From: Halichoerus grypus
Taxonomy: Eukaryota > Chordata > Mammalia > Carnivora > Phocidae
Direction of reading: 5' to 3'
Assembly: GCF_964656455.1 (NCBI RefSeq)
Contig: NC_135719.1
Span: 76,107,562-76,171,561, forward strand
Length of the DNA stretch: 64,000 bases
Below the pieces are notes generated by a model that worked only from the letters and a program-made list of their open reading frames with translations, had not been told where the DNA came from and ran no database searches. The position numbers were made by a program, and so were the translations under genes. Below are positions 13,460-31,425 of the stretch, piece after piece. Position 1 is the first letter of the stretch. Every line of letters begins with the position of its first letter.

Positions 13460-13688
13460 GTTTTGTTTGTTTTTTTAAGGTTTTTATTTTTTTTTTAAGA
13501 TTTATTTATTTAGTTGGCAGAGAGAGAGAGAGAAAACATAAGCAGGGGGAGCTGGAGAGGGAGAGGGAGAGGGAGAAGCAGACTCCAGGCTGAGCTGGGA
13601 GCTGCACACCAGGCTCGATCCCAGGACTCTGGGACCATGTCCTGAGCCAAAGGCAGACACTTACCTAACTAAGCCACCCAGGTGCCCC
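13460..13688 (-). mobile_element. Can-SINE
   Basis: A reverse copy with a duplicated GAGGGAGAGGGA stretch. The target-site duplication is GGATCCTAACAATTTG at 13444-13459 and GGATCATAACGATTTG at 13689-13704, with two mismatches, so it is moderately old. It is the last SINE before the roughly 14-kb SINE-free stretch around ACTC1. Confidence 0.93.
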
Positions 13689-16600
13689 GGATCATAACGA
13701 TTTGTAATGATGTTAACTATTGGGCCACATGGGTGGTTTTCTAAGATTTTTCTTAGCCCCTGCCAAAAGAAAAACCTGGTGAGTCACTAGATTCAGGACC
13801 TCCAGGATCACAACAAACCAGGTACTTGACGGAAGTGCTACTGTTCTTGGGACTAGAGCCAGCATGGACATTTTTCTAAGTAGCTCATAAAGGAGACCAT
13901 GTCCTCCGATGAACGCCGGTGACGGCATTTTTGCAAGAGAGGCGGTAATACCTCCGTTTGGGACAGAGGGGGTGTATTCCTTACACAGCCCCTCGGTGTA
14001 GGCTGGTGACGTCACATCAAAGAGCAGTTTTGCAGATGCTGCAGCTGCCAGTCAGTCCTGCTTCCTCTAGGAAGCTTCATCCGGACCATGCCCCGTATGA
14101 AGTCTCAAGCTAGTGCGTGGCCCCTAGTAAGTGCTCAGTAAATGTTAGTGATTAGTATTCTGACTACTATCCTCGTATGTCGCATGTGGGCCCAAACTTG
14201 ACCTTTCCCGGGAAGGAGATGGGCTCCACAGTATGCGGGGGAGTGAAAGGAGCCCGCGTCTCTGAGCTCACAGATCTCACCTACGCACTCTCTGGCACTT
14301 GTGTGAGCACGAATGGCGGTCAGGCTTGGGTTACGCAACGCCACATCTGGGCTCTCCAGGAAAGGCAGGCTTGCCCCAGGTAACACCTGAAAAACTGAAA
14401 CTCCATAAATAGAGTTCTTGCCGGCGTGGGGAGCAAGCCAACTCTGAGCTAAGACGAACACCTTCCAAGCAGAAACCTGTGAGCATCAGCATTTCGTTCT
14501 TGGAGGGCAAAGTCCTTTTAAGGAATTTAAAAAAGGCTCTTAGAAATCCTTTTGTGAGTTCCCTGACTTATATCGGGAAAGAAGAGAGTGAAAATGCGGC
14601 TTATAGATGGTTAGGCCCATGTGACTCCAAGATCCAGAAGAATCCCCCTTCTACCTCCTGCTTCCCCTTTCCCCTTGCTCCTTGCTTTGTCCTCCTTTTC
14701 AAAATCTCATTAAATGGTTCATCACCTATCATGTCAGAAGGCAGTCACCGCCAGAATCGGCCAAGAGCAGAATCCATTTGGAGTTGAACTACCCTCCCCC
14801 CGAGTTAATCTCCTGGGTGGTTGCATGTGGAACAGGGGGAAGCATGTGGCCGAGATTAGGCATGCATTGGTATTGAATTCTGAGCACCAGGATGTGTGCC
14901 CCGCCGCCCCGCATCCCTCACAGTCACGTCACTTTCTTCTTTTAATGAAAACTAAAACCCAGCTCCAGCCAGAGGGCAGTGGGAGTGAACAAATGTGCAG
15001 GGGAAAGAAAAGAGAAATGTTTCAGAAGGCTGGCTCCCCCACCCCTGGTCTGGTCTAGAAAGAGCCTCTCCCTCCTTCCTAGCCCCAGGAATGCAGGAGA
15101 GGCCACAGAGGAGATGGGGAGGGCTCATGGGGAGGAATTAAGTGTGGCTCAAGTCTGTTTCTGACTTCTCTGTAAATACTGCGACACCTCCAATGGAGGA
15201 ACAGCTGAGATAAGTGACTGCTAATCCCCCAGTGCCGGGAGGAGGCTGGCCGCTCCCTTCCAGATCCCAGCAGATGGTGGACGAAACAAGCTTCCCTCGA
15301 GGCAAGGGCAGCGGGAACTGTCCCACCTTCTGTTCCTTCAGCTTGCCCTGCACGTTTCCCTCATGGCCTGTCCCTGCCCAGAAGGGCCTCAAGGGCCCTT
15401 GAGAGCCCTGGGGACATACCCCTGCTTTGCCATCCCGCTGGGACACTCAAGGTCAGCCAAGCTGGCCCCCAGCCAGGGCTGGCAGCTTGGGCAGCATTCA
15501 GCAGAGCTCCGTGGGCAGGGGCAGAAACAGCCAGGCAGAGCTGCCAAGTTTCTTCCTCCGTGAATCACCTGAGAAGAGGGGTGGTGACTTACTTAAAATG
15601 CAGATTCAATCTTCCAAGGTGGAATCCGGGAAGTTGAATTTCTATTAGGCGGCCCAGGTCATTTGGCTGCGAGTGGTTCTAGCATATTCCACTCTGAGAA
15701 GCTGCAGTCCGAGGAGATGAGAAAGCATTTCGGGTGGTGGTCAGAGCAGGGCGCAATCAGGGGCCTGAGTTTGAATCCTCACTCTTCCCTTTGCTCAGCT
15801 CTGTGACCTCTAGCAAAAGAGGCCCCATTGGTTCCCTGCCTCGGAGGATACAGACCAGTCTTTCTCAAACTGCAGGATGCAGCCTCTCCTGGCTTTTGAA
15901 GTCACTTTCATCAAAATTTGCATCAAAAATGCAAGTGGGAGATTGGCTGCACACCAGTGTGAATGTACTTAAGACTGCTGAACTGCACAATTCTAAATGG
16001 TGAAGAGGGTGAATTTTAAGTTCATTAAATTTAAATTTTTTTTTAATTTTAAAAAAGGAGTATCTAGACTGCACCACAGAGGATAAGTCATTTTTACATA
16101 CTTAAGTAAACGTGACAGAAGCCAATCTTAATTTTCAAATTAAACGGACCCCTCAAAGACTTATCAAATGAAAATAGTCATTGAGTCTTACTTTCCCATT
16201 GACTTGTATTTTAAAACATATAAAATAGGGTTCGGAGTTTTAAAAGGTGGCAATTGAGCAGTATTACAATGAACAGATATTGAACTCTCATACAGCTTTA
16301 AGGGAAAAAAGTGTTCTTTCTTACCATAAATATAATGCATATGAAAATACGTTTTGTTTTAGGTGGGAAAGAAATGAAACTGTTCTAAAAATATTTTAAG
16401 GGGTTGGATCGTCTTCTGAAACTGGTCTCTGTGCTCCGCCCTACCCATCTCCACCAGGGCAGACTGATCCCAAGGTGGGCAGGCTGGAATTGGCCTCCTG
16501 AGCCCTGGAAGTATCTGCAGAGGATTCAGGTCAATAGCCTCTGTGCTCAGTGATCCACTGGACTTTCCAGGAGCTCCCTTTGCGCGAATGGCCATGAATG

Positions 16601-16689
16601 TGGCAATCTGCCATCTGCCACTCCCAGGTTGAAACTTTCTTCCACACAAATGTTCATGAACTTCAGTCCTACTCTACTTTAAAGACAAT

Positions 16690-17190
16690 AAAATGATATT
16701 CTTCAAGAAGGCTTTCTCTGAGCCCTCTTTTGGATCCCTCTTTTCATGACTATCCCCACGATTCCCTTCTTTTTCATCCCAGCATGCACCATAAGTGGCC
16801 CTGACTTTTCTGTAATTGTCCAGCTCTGCTCTCCTTATCACTATATTCCTGTGACTAGCCCAGTTCTTGTCCCATAAATATTTGCTGAATCAATAAATGA
16901 ATGAAATTGACCCAGTTCTTCCAAAGAGAAAGCTACTGCTGCCCCCAAGAGTATCTGAGTTGCTGAATTGTAATAGTGACAATTTGCTTTATATCTTCTA
17001 TGTGGATGCTATCACTTGGCCCTAATTATTTTGATAATTAATGACCCTTGTCAGAAAAGAGTTATCGTTATTGTGTCCTTTTTTGGAGGCGAAAATTGAG
17101 GCTCAGGGAAGTGAAGTGATGTGCCTGAGACCAAATGCACCATAAGTGATAGAAGCAGGATTTGAACTCAGGGCTGTCTGGCTGTACCCC
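16690..17190. repeat. L2- and MIR-like fragments
   Basis: Around 16690-16910 the sequence resembles an L2 3' end (AAGAAGGCTTTCTCTGAGCC, then CATAAATATTTGCTGAAT). Around 17030-17190 it resembles MIR (AGGCTCAGGGAAGTGAAGTG, then GCAGGATTTGAACTCAGG). Both are old, mammal-wide and strongly diverged, with approximate limits. Confidence 0.55.
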
Positions 17191-17758
17191 AGTCCCATCT
17201 CTCCTTTTTCTTGGCTCTTCTGCATCTGCGTGAGCTGAGGCAGCTCTTCTCTTTGCATCCTATCAACGGGCATTTTCTTTGTAAAAGGCCTACTGTGTGG
17301 CAGGGCATGACCCCCGCCAGACCCCCCCACCTGGCTCCATCACCCAGCTGCCCCCACAGTTTCTTCTCCAGACCAACCCAAACATGGTTGGGGAGTTCAG
17401 CAGGGAGGGCCCAACATTCCCCAGTCCGGACAAATATCTAATCAGTAGACCTCCTCAGCATATCAATCCAAGACCACTCTAGAGATGAATGCCTGTGCCC
17501 AGTTTTCTATTTTTAACTGGTGTGAGCAGGAGGGAAAACACAAGCATTAAAAATCAAAGTGCCAGTCAAGAACGGAGAATACGGGACACCCCAGAGCAGC
17601 AAATCAGTGATCTGTGTCCTTATGTCTCCCTGTTCCTTTCCCCTCTCCCAAGTTCATGGCATCTTTCCGTCCCCTTTTCCAAAATCCCAAGATCCTTCTA
17701 GATCTGTTTCCACGAAGGAGCTGATACCATTTGTACCACTGCTTCTCCTACTCTAATA

Positions 17759-17790
17759 TGTGTGTGTGTGTGTGTGTGTCTGTGTGTATA
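17759..17790. repeat. (TG)n simple repeat
   Basis: An interrupted TG run ends in a short TATATATA stretch. It lies about 1.15 kb upstream of the ACTC1 TATA box. No function is inferred. Confidence 0.9.
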
Positions 17791-18689
17791 TATATGAATC
17801 AACTGGGCATCTTGCCAATTCCGATTCAGTAGTTCAGAGGGTGGGGGTGGGGTGGAGGCCCGGACTCTGCTTTTCTAACTCTGCTGTCCTGTGATGTGTT
17901 CATTTGGTTGAAGCTGCTGTTATCTTCTTGACAAGAATACTGCTCTTTCAGTCTTGTCTCCACTTGGAATAAAGGTCTTTGCACCCCAGTTTACAGAGGT
18001 TCATCTATTCACCAGCAAGTGCATAGGCAGCTTTTGGCATTGGGTCCTTCATTCACTTTGGCAGCAGGGGATCCTTTTCTGGCCTGAAGACAGGAGTCTG
18101 AGTTTGAGCAAAACCTTGGCAGCAGGAGGAGAGCTACCTGATATCCATGCTGGGGTAAACCTGGCCCCCTTCTCCAGCAAGACTTGGCCAGGCTCTCACT
18201 CCAGTTCTTGTTAGCCTCTTCCCTAGCCAGACCCTAAGCCATGCATGAGCGGCAGATCAAGGTGGCCTCGGTTAATCTCTGCTTTCTGACCTAGAGGAGC
18301 ATAGCCCCCATGCATCCAAGCTGGTGGGGACTAGACCAGAAGGGTGACCTGTCCCAGGTGCCCCCTTTTCTGGCCACCCCAAATGTGCTGCTGTGGTGCT
18401 CTTGGGGTCCACGGGGACTGCCAGGGCTCTAGTCCTCCAGCTCCCAGTCCTGGAAGATGAGAAGCTGCTGTCGCTCCCCTGCCGCCCTGGTCCAGCTGTC
18501 AGGACCCCTCAGCAGAGGGCAGAGGGCCAAGCCTTCTGGCTTGTCTGTGGCTTATTGTCTTAGGCTGGCGGGGCTGCGAGGAACAAACCCACAGCGCACC
18601 CAGGGTGCACCTCCATCCAAGAAGGGGGAGGAGGTGAGCTGGCGTCACTTAGTCTTCCCCTGCCCCCTACCCTTCACCGCCTACCCTGC

Positions 18690-18930
18690 CCTAGCTCCCT
18701 ATTTGGCCATCCCCCTTGTTGCCCCCTCCCCTTCCTTACATGGTCTGGGAGCCCCCTGGCTGATCCTCTCCCCTGCCCTTGGCTCCATGAATGGCCTCGG
18801 CGCTCCTCAGTGGTGCGAAGGCGACCAAATAAGGCAAGGTGGCCGACCAGGCCCCCCACCCCTGCCCCCGGCCGCTGCAACTGACCCCGTCCATCAGCAC
18901 ACTATAAAGCGGCGCGCCCCGCGCCGGGCA
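18690..18930 (+). promoter_or_regulatory. ACTC1: ACTC1 proximal promoter: CArG boxes, Sp1 sites, E-box, TATA
   Basis: The sequence shows a perfect CArG box CCAAATAAGG at 18825-18834, about 100 bp upstream of the inferred start. Two CArG-like boxes with one off-consensus base lie further up: CCCTATTTGG at 18697-18706 and CCATGAATGG at 18785-18794. A C-rich, Sp1-like block is at about 18850-18870, an E-box CAACTG at 18878-18883 and TATAAA at 18903-18908. Known biology: the cardiac actin promoter needs SRF on CArG boxes together with Sp1 and a MyoD-family E-box near -50. The spacing here fits that arrangement, so muscle-restricted control by SRF/myocardin and myogenic factors is a strong inference. 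Confidence 0.9.
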
Positions 18931-18975
18931 CCCAGCGCCTGCCGCCCGAGCCGAGCCGAGCCCGACCCGCGGACG
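18930..18975 (+). other. ACTC1: ACTC1 exon 1 (5' UTR, non-coding)
   Basis: The transcription start is inferred at about 18930, roughly 25 bases beyond TATAAA. The exon ends at the donor GGACG|GTGAGT, with GT at 18976. It has no ATG. A non-coding first exon followed by an intron in the 5' UTR is the normal layout of striated-muscle actin genes. Intron 1 spans 18976-19589 (614 bp) and ends in CTGCAG. Confidence 0.8.
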
Positions 18976-19560
18976 GTGAGTCAGCGCCCTCCCGCCCGCC
19001 CCGCCCCGCCCGGCGCCGCACCCGACCGCAGCCCGCCCCGAGCCCGTGGCCCCCGAGCCGACCCCGAAGCCACTTTAAAAGAAAAAAAAACAAAAACAAA
19101 AAACCCACACTTTTCGATGCGGTTCTAACTTGTTTGGTGCTGGGTCGTCACAGGAGAGAGGCGCGCAGATCGCGAGCCCTGCGCCTCCCCGCCCCCGCGC
19201 GCCCCGGGCATTTGGGGTGCCTGCTCTCGTGCGCGTTTCCCTCCCGCTGGGGCTTAGGCATGGGGTGTGGTTGGGGTCCAAGTGGGCTCTCAGGTTGTGG
19301 AAAGGCAAAGCTATGAAGGGCTGGGGAGGCCTTGCTAAGGGGTTGACCGCACCTCCTTGCACCCGGGGCAGAGGGTGCCTCCTGGCCAGGGCGCCTGGGT
19401 GGGTCCCTCTCCCCTTCTCCACGCACGTCCGTCTCGGTCTCCACAGCCTCTTCCCACCTTGCCTCCTCTGCCCCGAGGGGAAGGGAGCTGGCAGGCTTCC
19501 CTCCTCCGGCCGCGAACCCTCCTCGGGGCGCGAGAAGGCCAGCGCCAGCGCGGGCGCTGA

Positions 19561-24175
<4,615 letters not shown>

Positions 24176-24179
24176 TACA

Positions 24180-27100
24180 AAAGCCTCTCTCCTTTCTTTT
24201 CCTGGGAGGCACGGGGTGGGGCCAGTGTAGGCTTACTTCAGTCTGCGAATTCAAATGCTGGTGGCTTTGCCCCCAGGAGCACTGTAACATCACAGTACCA
24301 CAAAGCGCGTCAGATGAATTGGTGTGACATTTAGCCGGGAGTTACACTACTAAATATCAGTTTTACACTTTGGAATAGAATCATGAATATATGTCGAATC
24401 TGAAAAGTAGATTAGCTTTAACTCTGCATCAGCGACACACGAAACCGGATTTCACAATTCTTTGGGATTAGTTACTGTGAATGACAGTGAAAGTTGTTGT
24501 AGCATATGTTCCAGGTGTTTTTGTAACCTTGTAGAAGCTACATATATATTAGTAATGAGAAAGTCAAAGATTATTTTATATAAGTTAGCTTAAATTCTCA
24601 ATTCTAGACTCCTCAGTTGTCTTCCTGAGGGCTATGCGTGTCCATGGTGAAACACGGAGGCTGGCTGACCGTTAGGCCCAGCCATGTCCCGTCCCGAATA
24701 CTCCCGAAACAGAACAAGACCATTGTGCATGTTCGAAATAAATGTGAGGAAACAGGCACCAGATCCTTTTGCCTCATCAGTAACTAATTTGTGGGACAGA
24801 GGTCTTTGGGTTCTTCATATCTTTGAAATGTTGGGCCTTGGAGTTGAGTGCAGTGAAGGCTATGAAGTCTGCCGGGAGGTGAAGGGGAGTGAAGCCACAA
24901 TATTCCCTTTATTCCATGCTGGACTCTTTGCAAAGTATGTTGTGGGGGCTTCTGGAGGCAGCAGCAAAGAATCAGTCGTGCTCTGTCCTTGAGGGGCTCA
25001 CATACATTACACATAAATTCCCAATGTGTGCGGTCTGGGAAGCTTCAAGGAGATGGACATGGGTCTGGGTCTTGAAGAATGGTTAAGAATCACAGAGGTG
25101 AGAAGAGCGGCAGGAAATATCAGCAGAAGTGGGGCAGAAGCCAGCTAACAAGGCATAGGGCAGGCTGGTGGGAGCTGATGACTTAGGAAATCAATTTGGG
25201 AAGGTAAATTTCCACCTGATTGCAGAAGCTCTGAAATTTTTCATTTTCAAGTTAATTGTTCATGAACTGTTGGAGCATTTGAATGGGTGTAATTAAACTT
25301 TTATCTATTGATGAGGGAATCAAGACAGAAAGATGAAGTAAGTGGTGCAGTGTTACACAGCTTGTGGAATACCCAAGATACGAAGCCAGATTTTCTGACA
25401 TCTAATCTAATGGTGCTTCTCAAACCATCTTTAGTCATAAAACTTCAGTCTTAAACTATACTCATGAAGTTATAAACATAAACATATAGACATAAAGCTT
25501 TAGTCATGGTCTTAGTGCATTTTATCACATACGTTTTGGGAGTCTGCGTTCAAAATTTTGAGTATTTGGGGCTCATCAGACATCTTTAGTAAAGTTGCCA
25601 ATGTCATTATTCAGAGTCATAATTTTGTCTTTATATTATTCATTCCAAAAGTATCTCTTGATCCCTGACTCTGGGCTAAGCACAGTAGTAGGTGCAGGGG
25701 ACACAAAGATGGATCAAAGCACATTTTCTGTGCTTAAGAAGCTCAGAGTTTAAAGTCTGTGCTATTATGTTATAGTAGCCTGAGCAAACTAACATAAGAT
25801 TTTCCCACATGTTGGGCATGATGGTCCAAGATTCATGGTCTAGCAACTTGGCAGCCTCTGGAGCAAAAGAGTGTCTTCCTATGTGATTCTTGACAAAAAT
25901 TCCAGGGAAGTCTCAGTCTGGCCAGGCTTGAGGACTGAATCATTACCATCCTTACCATGGGAAGGTATGAAAGAGAACTAAATGGCATAAACACCATACC
26001 TAATGAGCTAGAGCAGGAGGGAAAATATGGTAGTTTATGAGCAAGGGCTCCAACTTCCAGTTTGAGAGTTTTATTTGATTTAACAGGCCGTGAGAAGAGC
26101 TTGAGAAGAGCAACGACTTCACTCACACAAAACTGGGGGGTAAGACTGAGAAGCTTTGGATGGTGGTATGTGTGACTGGCCAGATTTTTTCCAGACTCCA
26201 CTGTGGAGACCCAGGAACACAACGATCTCTCTATGACCAGATTAGCTGGGTGTTTAAGAAGAAATAAGTCAGATTCACTTTGTGATTAACATGATACAAA
26301 TGCTATAAATATTTCCTAGTAACTGATAGCTACTGAAGAAATTTTGAGTCTTTTAGGCCAAAACCAGCAAAGATCGATACTCAATTTAAAGTTGTTAATT
26401 TTAAATAGAGAAAAGAGTAATTTTATTTCAGCAAAAAAGCCCTGAGTTTATTCAGAAATAACAGAGGAATTGCAATTTGGGACAAGCAAGCCATGGTGAA
26501 CCACCAGCCAGTCCAAAGGGACAAAGGAAAGGTCAGCTTTTTTGGGTTTTAGGAGGAAATTGGGGAGGATTGCTTAGAACAAAAGTTTATTGGAGAAGAA
26601 CAAGAGTTGGAGGTTGTGGTTTCTCACTGGCTGCATGTGGGGGTTAGTGCGATGCTGCTGGGGCAGGGAGGGATCTTCCTTCCTTCTCTTAAAAGCAAGA
26701 GACAAAATTCCTATGTGAAAAATGTCCTCCCTTGCTGGAGTAATTCTTATCTTCCTTCTTCCCCTGGTTACACAGGCTGCAGAGCGGTACATGCATGAGA
26801 GCTCCCCCTTCAGGGCTTTCCAGCTCCATTTTAAATGAGATTTCCTTTATTTTCACAAGGTCTTGGGGGCTCATTATACAAGGAATTTCTCCTTCTGGCA
26901 GAGCTTGGCTGTTGTTATGGCAACCAAACTCCCATTAGGAAGCTACAGGATAAAAGCTCTTGGAGAGATTGCAAAAGTATACTTTTGGTCACTGGTGAGC
27001 CCAATGGTAGAAGCAGTTCAGTCATCAGCTCTGTGTGTAATGAATGGATACAAGCAAGACTGACCCGGCAGATAAAGAGCTTCAGTTCAAGAACAGCTCT

Positions 27101-27900
27101 CTCAGTCATCTGGGTTCTGGGCCCTGTCCCCTGCAAAGGAGAGCTGAGTCAGGTGAGAGCTAAGCAGGGGTGGTCTGCAAGACTCCCAGCAGTGTTGTTT
27201 GCTTATGGCTCAGCATTGTTTCATGGCAGCTTCCATGGGAATCAGGGTTGGGGAGGGGAGACAGAAAGAAAACAGACCCACGGGAAGGTTGTAATAAAGC
27301 TGAATTACAATATGGCATTAGTAGTAGATGAGAAATGGACTCTGCAGTGAAGTGTAAGCAAGGCCTTGGGTCAACATGTTCACTTGAAGAACTTTGGAAA
27401 TACTACTGGATAATGACAGGGTAGGCATCATGTGGGGTAGGATTTGAGAGAGCAGGCATTATGTAGGAAGTTCAAAAGCAAATCTGACTTAGGCACAATA
27501 GTGAAATTTTCCCAAGACACCTTTAACTCTAGGATCTACCTTGTGAACTTCTTTTCCAGGGTCTACCACCCAATGCTGGCTACCAGGGACACTCTCTCTA
27601 CCACTCATACCTTGATGACACTTTACTTACATTCCTCTAGAGAAGAGACCATGTTAATTAACATGTCGGTTACCTAATCTATGTTCCTAGGGGAAAGTTA
27701 GAACATATTTTCCCACTAGAGAACATACCCATAATTTAACAACAGTTTTCTGTATATCATTTTTTATTATTATTATTATATCATACTAACCTGAAGGTTT
27801 GATGTTGCATGAGCTTTCAATCAAAAAGATTAAGTTCAAATCCTGGTTTTGTCACTGACTAGTTGAGCGTCTTTTAAGTAAATAACTTAACCTCTCTGAA
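24180..27900. other. Intergenic region after ACTC1, no gene seen
   Basis: The stretch has no Can-SINE and no recognisable coding sequence. Pieces near 25620-25760 and 27835-27920 look like L2/MIR debris. A block at about 26430-27320 reads like an old interspersed repeat, perhaps an LTR or its internal region, but I cannot assign a family. The 171-codon frame at 26835-27350 lies in that block and shows no known domain. Confidence 0.5.
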
Positions 27901-27937
27901 CCTCAGAACAGAGGGGCTAACTTAAATCATGCCCCCA

Positions 27938-28143
27938 GGGGCGCCTGGGTGGCTCAGTTGGTTAAGCGTCTGTCTTCGGCTCAGGTCATGATCCCAGGAT
28001 CCTGGGATTGAGCCCCACATTGGGCTCTCTGCTCAGCAGTAACTCTGCTTCTCCCTCTCCCTCTGCCTACCGCTATGCCTACTGGTGCGCTCTCTCCCTC
28101 TCTCTGTGTCAAATAAATAAATAAAATCTTTAAAAAAAAAAAA
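27938..28143 (+). mobile_element. Can-SINE
   Basis: A forward copy with an intact head (GGGGCGCCTGGGTGGCTCAG), a CCCTCTCCCTCTGCC stretch and an AAATAAATAAATAAAATC tail with a 12-base A run. The clean head and tail suggest a fairly young copy. I did not find a confident target-site duplication. Confidence 0.93.
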
Positions 28144-28659
28144 GATGGGTTTCATAAGCAGCAATGACAGGATGTGCTGTGGGTTGGATGGGGCAGGCAA
28201 GAAAATGAAGGAACCACTGAAGCTACCCAGACTGCTGGCTTGAATGAACTATGTGTTTTCAAGGAAATGAAAATTTCAAGGTAATTCAAATGCAGCTCCA
28301 GTCCTACATTGGATCCAAAGATGGGATTTGCCCTGAGTCTTGAAAAGTGTTAAGGGTTTGGGAGAAAGGAAGGGAGACTGAATGAGCAGAGAGTGGTTTG
28401 GGGGACATGAAAGTAGTGGGGAGACCTGACAGGAGCAGAGAGTATGCGTGGGGAGGCAGCAGTAAGGTAGATTGGGTTCCAGTAGGATGAGGACTAGGGC
28501 ATGGGCTTTGGAAACACGGGAGGGCAGTGTTCTTCCCTAATAAATACAAACGATGATAGAACGGCCCTACAAAGTTGCTGTGAAGATGAAATGGGCTGAA
28601 GTTGATACTACGCTCGGGCCTTGACACAGAGTAGGACCTTCACTAGTGCTCTATAATCA

Positions 28660-28762
28660 TTGTAATTAATATTTTTACACTTACATATACTTCTTTACAT
28701 ATAGTATATGCAATATATATTATACATTATACACACATGTGTGTGTGTGCATGCACACATAA
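28660..28762. repeat. AT/TG-rich low-complexity stretch
   Basis: Alternating purine-pyrimidine sequence includes TATATATTATACATTATA and ACATGTGTGTGTGTGCATGC. It follows a MIR-like piece at about 28480-28660. Confidence 0.7.
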
Positions 28763-30024
28763 GAATTGAAAGACCAGTGTGGAAATTTGGATTTGATGTG
28801 AGAGAATATGTGTTTTCTGCTGAGGTGTTTCCTGAGAAATGATAATATTTAAAGAAAATGAACTCTGGCATTTGGATCCAGAATGGGCTAGTGAGCAGAG
28901 ATACTTGCTGAACGACTCAATAGTCCAAGAGCAACTAGAGAATTCAGGGAGCACATACTCCAAAGGCTGAGGACGTAAAGCTACACTTTCCTTCATCTGC
29001 CAAAGGAGAGATGGACCTAAATAACTTCATGACTTCAGGGCATAGGGTTCAAAGAGTTCAATTAATAATCACCATGGCCTTACATTACAGGGCCTTTTAA
29101 AAAAAATCTAAATTGGCTTCCTGAATTCCCACTTTTCGTAGCACATTGAGCCCCCTCTCAAGTTGAAGCAACTTATTTTAAATCTGTTTAAATCTTACAG
29201 TAAAGAGTAGCCACATTCTCTTTTATACCCACTACTCTGGAGTGTCAATGCCACTGTGTTATAATAACTGGTTTGATTTTAATACATAAAAGGGAGCTTC
29301 GTCACTGAAATATAGTATGAGGATTCCAGTTTTTAAAAAGAAAACCATAGGTTGGTAGGGATGAGAGTTTCAGCAGGAAGAACTTGATGAGTGTTTACTC
29401 CAAATATAAATCTTAATAGGGAGGATATAAAATATAAAATATATACCCAAACTCTTAAGAGAAAGAAGCATGATACAAGGAATTAAAAATCTACTGTAAT
29501 ACTCACATGTTGAATTGAAGCCTCCATCAGCCTCGGTCCCCACAGGATTAGAATGAGTAGTGCCTCCTGCAGACACAAAGCGTCTTAAGTGAGAAATACA
29601 CTGTTCAGTTAACCATGAGCTTGTTTGTTACCACTGCATAACCTAGCTTATTCTAACAGGATTTCACTTGGCTCTAGGGCTCTGAGGCGACTGTATGCCA
29701 GCTGAATAATACATTTAAAATAATCACTGTAACCCAGGATTTTTGTTATTTCATGTGGGACAGTAGTTCACGGTGTCCAAAGTGCCACACTATCAGAAAC
29801 GGAAGTCTGGTATTGGGTAATTTTATTCAATTTGGGGGGGAGGTTGTTTTTCTTTGACATATGAATCAAGTAGAAGATCTATCGGAAGTTACATCTTGTT
29901 GGTTCAACATGTGGGCAGCATGCTCAGGAAGTAAAAATGAAGGGTCTCATCCAGGTTACTTTGCTTTATTTTGTGTCCAAAGTTTGCAACCAATCCTGCC
30001 TCATCATTGAATTGGATTATCTTA

Positions 30025-30720
30025 TTTTTTTAAACAAAAGCTTTAAGATATAATTCACATCCCATACAATTCAGTCATTTAGAGTATACAATTTAATTAG
30101 TTTTTAGCATATTCATAGACAGATGCAGCCATCACCACAGTCAGTTTTAGAACATTTTCATCATCTTAAAAAGAAATCTCATACCCTTTAGCTCTTATTC
30201 CTGTGTACCCACATCTAGAAGGACTGATGAGACGATCCAGTTGCATATTCCTTCTCTCCGGGGAAGAGTAAAATTATGACCTTGTCTTAATAAAGTCCCC
30301 CTGTTGCAAGAAAAATAAGGGAAACCATCAGGGCCTTTGCTCATGGGATTCCTTCTGCATAGGCCTCTTTCCTCCTCACGGCCAAAAACCTCCTCTGCAC
30401 ACAGAAGACTTCTAGAAACACTCACTTAAGTTAGACTCCTGCTTCATTGCCACCCTTGGTTCATTTCCTTTGTATCACATATTATATCATCTTTTGTTTT
30501 AACTTTATTGAGGTGTAGTTTATATACAATAACACATGTCCATTTTAAGCAAGCAATTCAATGAGTTTTGACAAATGTGTATACCCAGTAACCACCACCC
30601 CAATCAAAACATAGCACACATTCTATCCCCTCTCAAATTCCCTCCTGTTCCTCCAAATTCAATCCTCTCCACCTCAATCCCAGGCAATCCTTTCTAGCAC
30701 TATAGATTAGGTTTTTTATT
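30025..30720 (-). mobile_element. Two old L1 3'-end fragments, antisense
   Basis: Blocks at about 30025-30185 and 30490-30720 resemble antisense L1M 3' ends (for example ACTTTATTGAGGTGTAGTTT and GAGTTTTGACAAATGTGTAT). The sequence between them is unassigned. Identity is low and the subfamily was not determined. Confidence 0.6.
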
Positions 30721-31425
30721 TTCTATGTTCAGTTAGCCAACATATAGTACTATAGATTAGTTTCATCTGTTCTTGAATTTCATACTAATCATAATTTAAA
30801 TTGTTAGCTTACTTATTTCTTTTGTCTCTATTACTAAACTTTGTTTAAAACCATGATTTTCTAGCACAGCGTGTCTAGCACAGAGCCAGACAGTGTCAGA
30901 AAGAATGAATCCCAGATCATTCTATTTCTCAACTTTAATTTTTTAGAAAATTGAAGCATCTAAATATTTGACAGTAACAGTGAGAACTTTTTTGTGAGGG
31001 CAACAAACAGGAGTCCCTGGTTCATCTCTTTTGCTTTCTTGCCCTCCCTGCCCTCCCCTTTTTCATCACAACAATGTCAATAGTAGCCAAGTGGGGGAGA
31101 AAGCTGTGTACAAGTCACATTCTTTTGCCTTTGGACAAAATGTATTATCATTTTGAATGAAAGGGTAGAAATAGCCTCATTCATTTGTAATGTTGTAACT
31201 TTCAACTTTGAGCTTTCTACTTTGTCAATGAAGACAGGTTCTCAGGGCTTCTTGCAAATCCATCCATGCCTTTGACAACAGGATATGTGATCAACTCAAA
31301 CCACATCTCTATTTCTGAAAATATATTCAAGATTGGTGTCCCACCAGCAATGTCATGGTAGCTCTGTTAGTTTTTGACAAAATATTTCTTAAAACCCTGC
31401 CTACCCTAAGGGGGAGAGTCAGGGA

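Larger units (their letters stand above)
1..18500. other. Intergenic region upstream of ACTC1
   Basis: I see no protein-coding gene here. Open frames are short, lack family resemblance, and many cross SINEs. Recognisable content is Can-SINEs (listed separately), an old antisense L1 at about 4.08-5.95 kb, L1 3'-end debris at about 7.45-7.76 kb, and L2/MIR-like pieces at about 1.69-1.91, 16.69-16.91 and 17.03-17.19 kb. A short tandem of a 10-bp unit (about three copies) lies at 2395-2425. The stretches 1-1261, 1472-3826, 9221-11999, 12228-13443 and 13705-16690 otherwise look like single-copy or strongly decayed sequence. ACTC1 distal enhancers are expected somewhere in this interval. Confidence 0.7.

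Noticed and set aside
26835..27350. 171-codon frame downstream of ACTC1
   Set aside because: It lies within a block that looks like an old interspersed repeat and shows no known domain. Length alone is not convincing in 64 kb.
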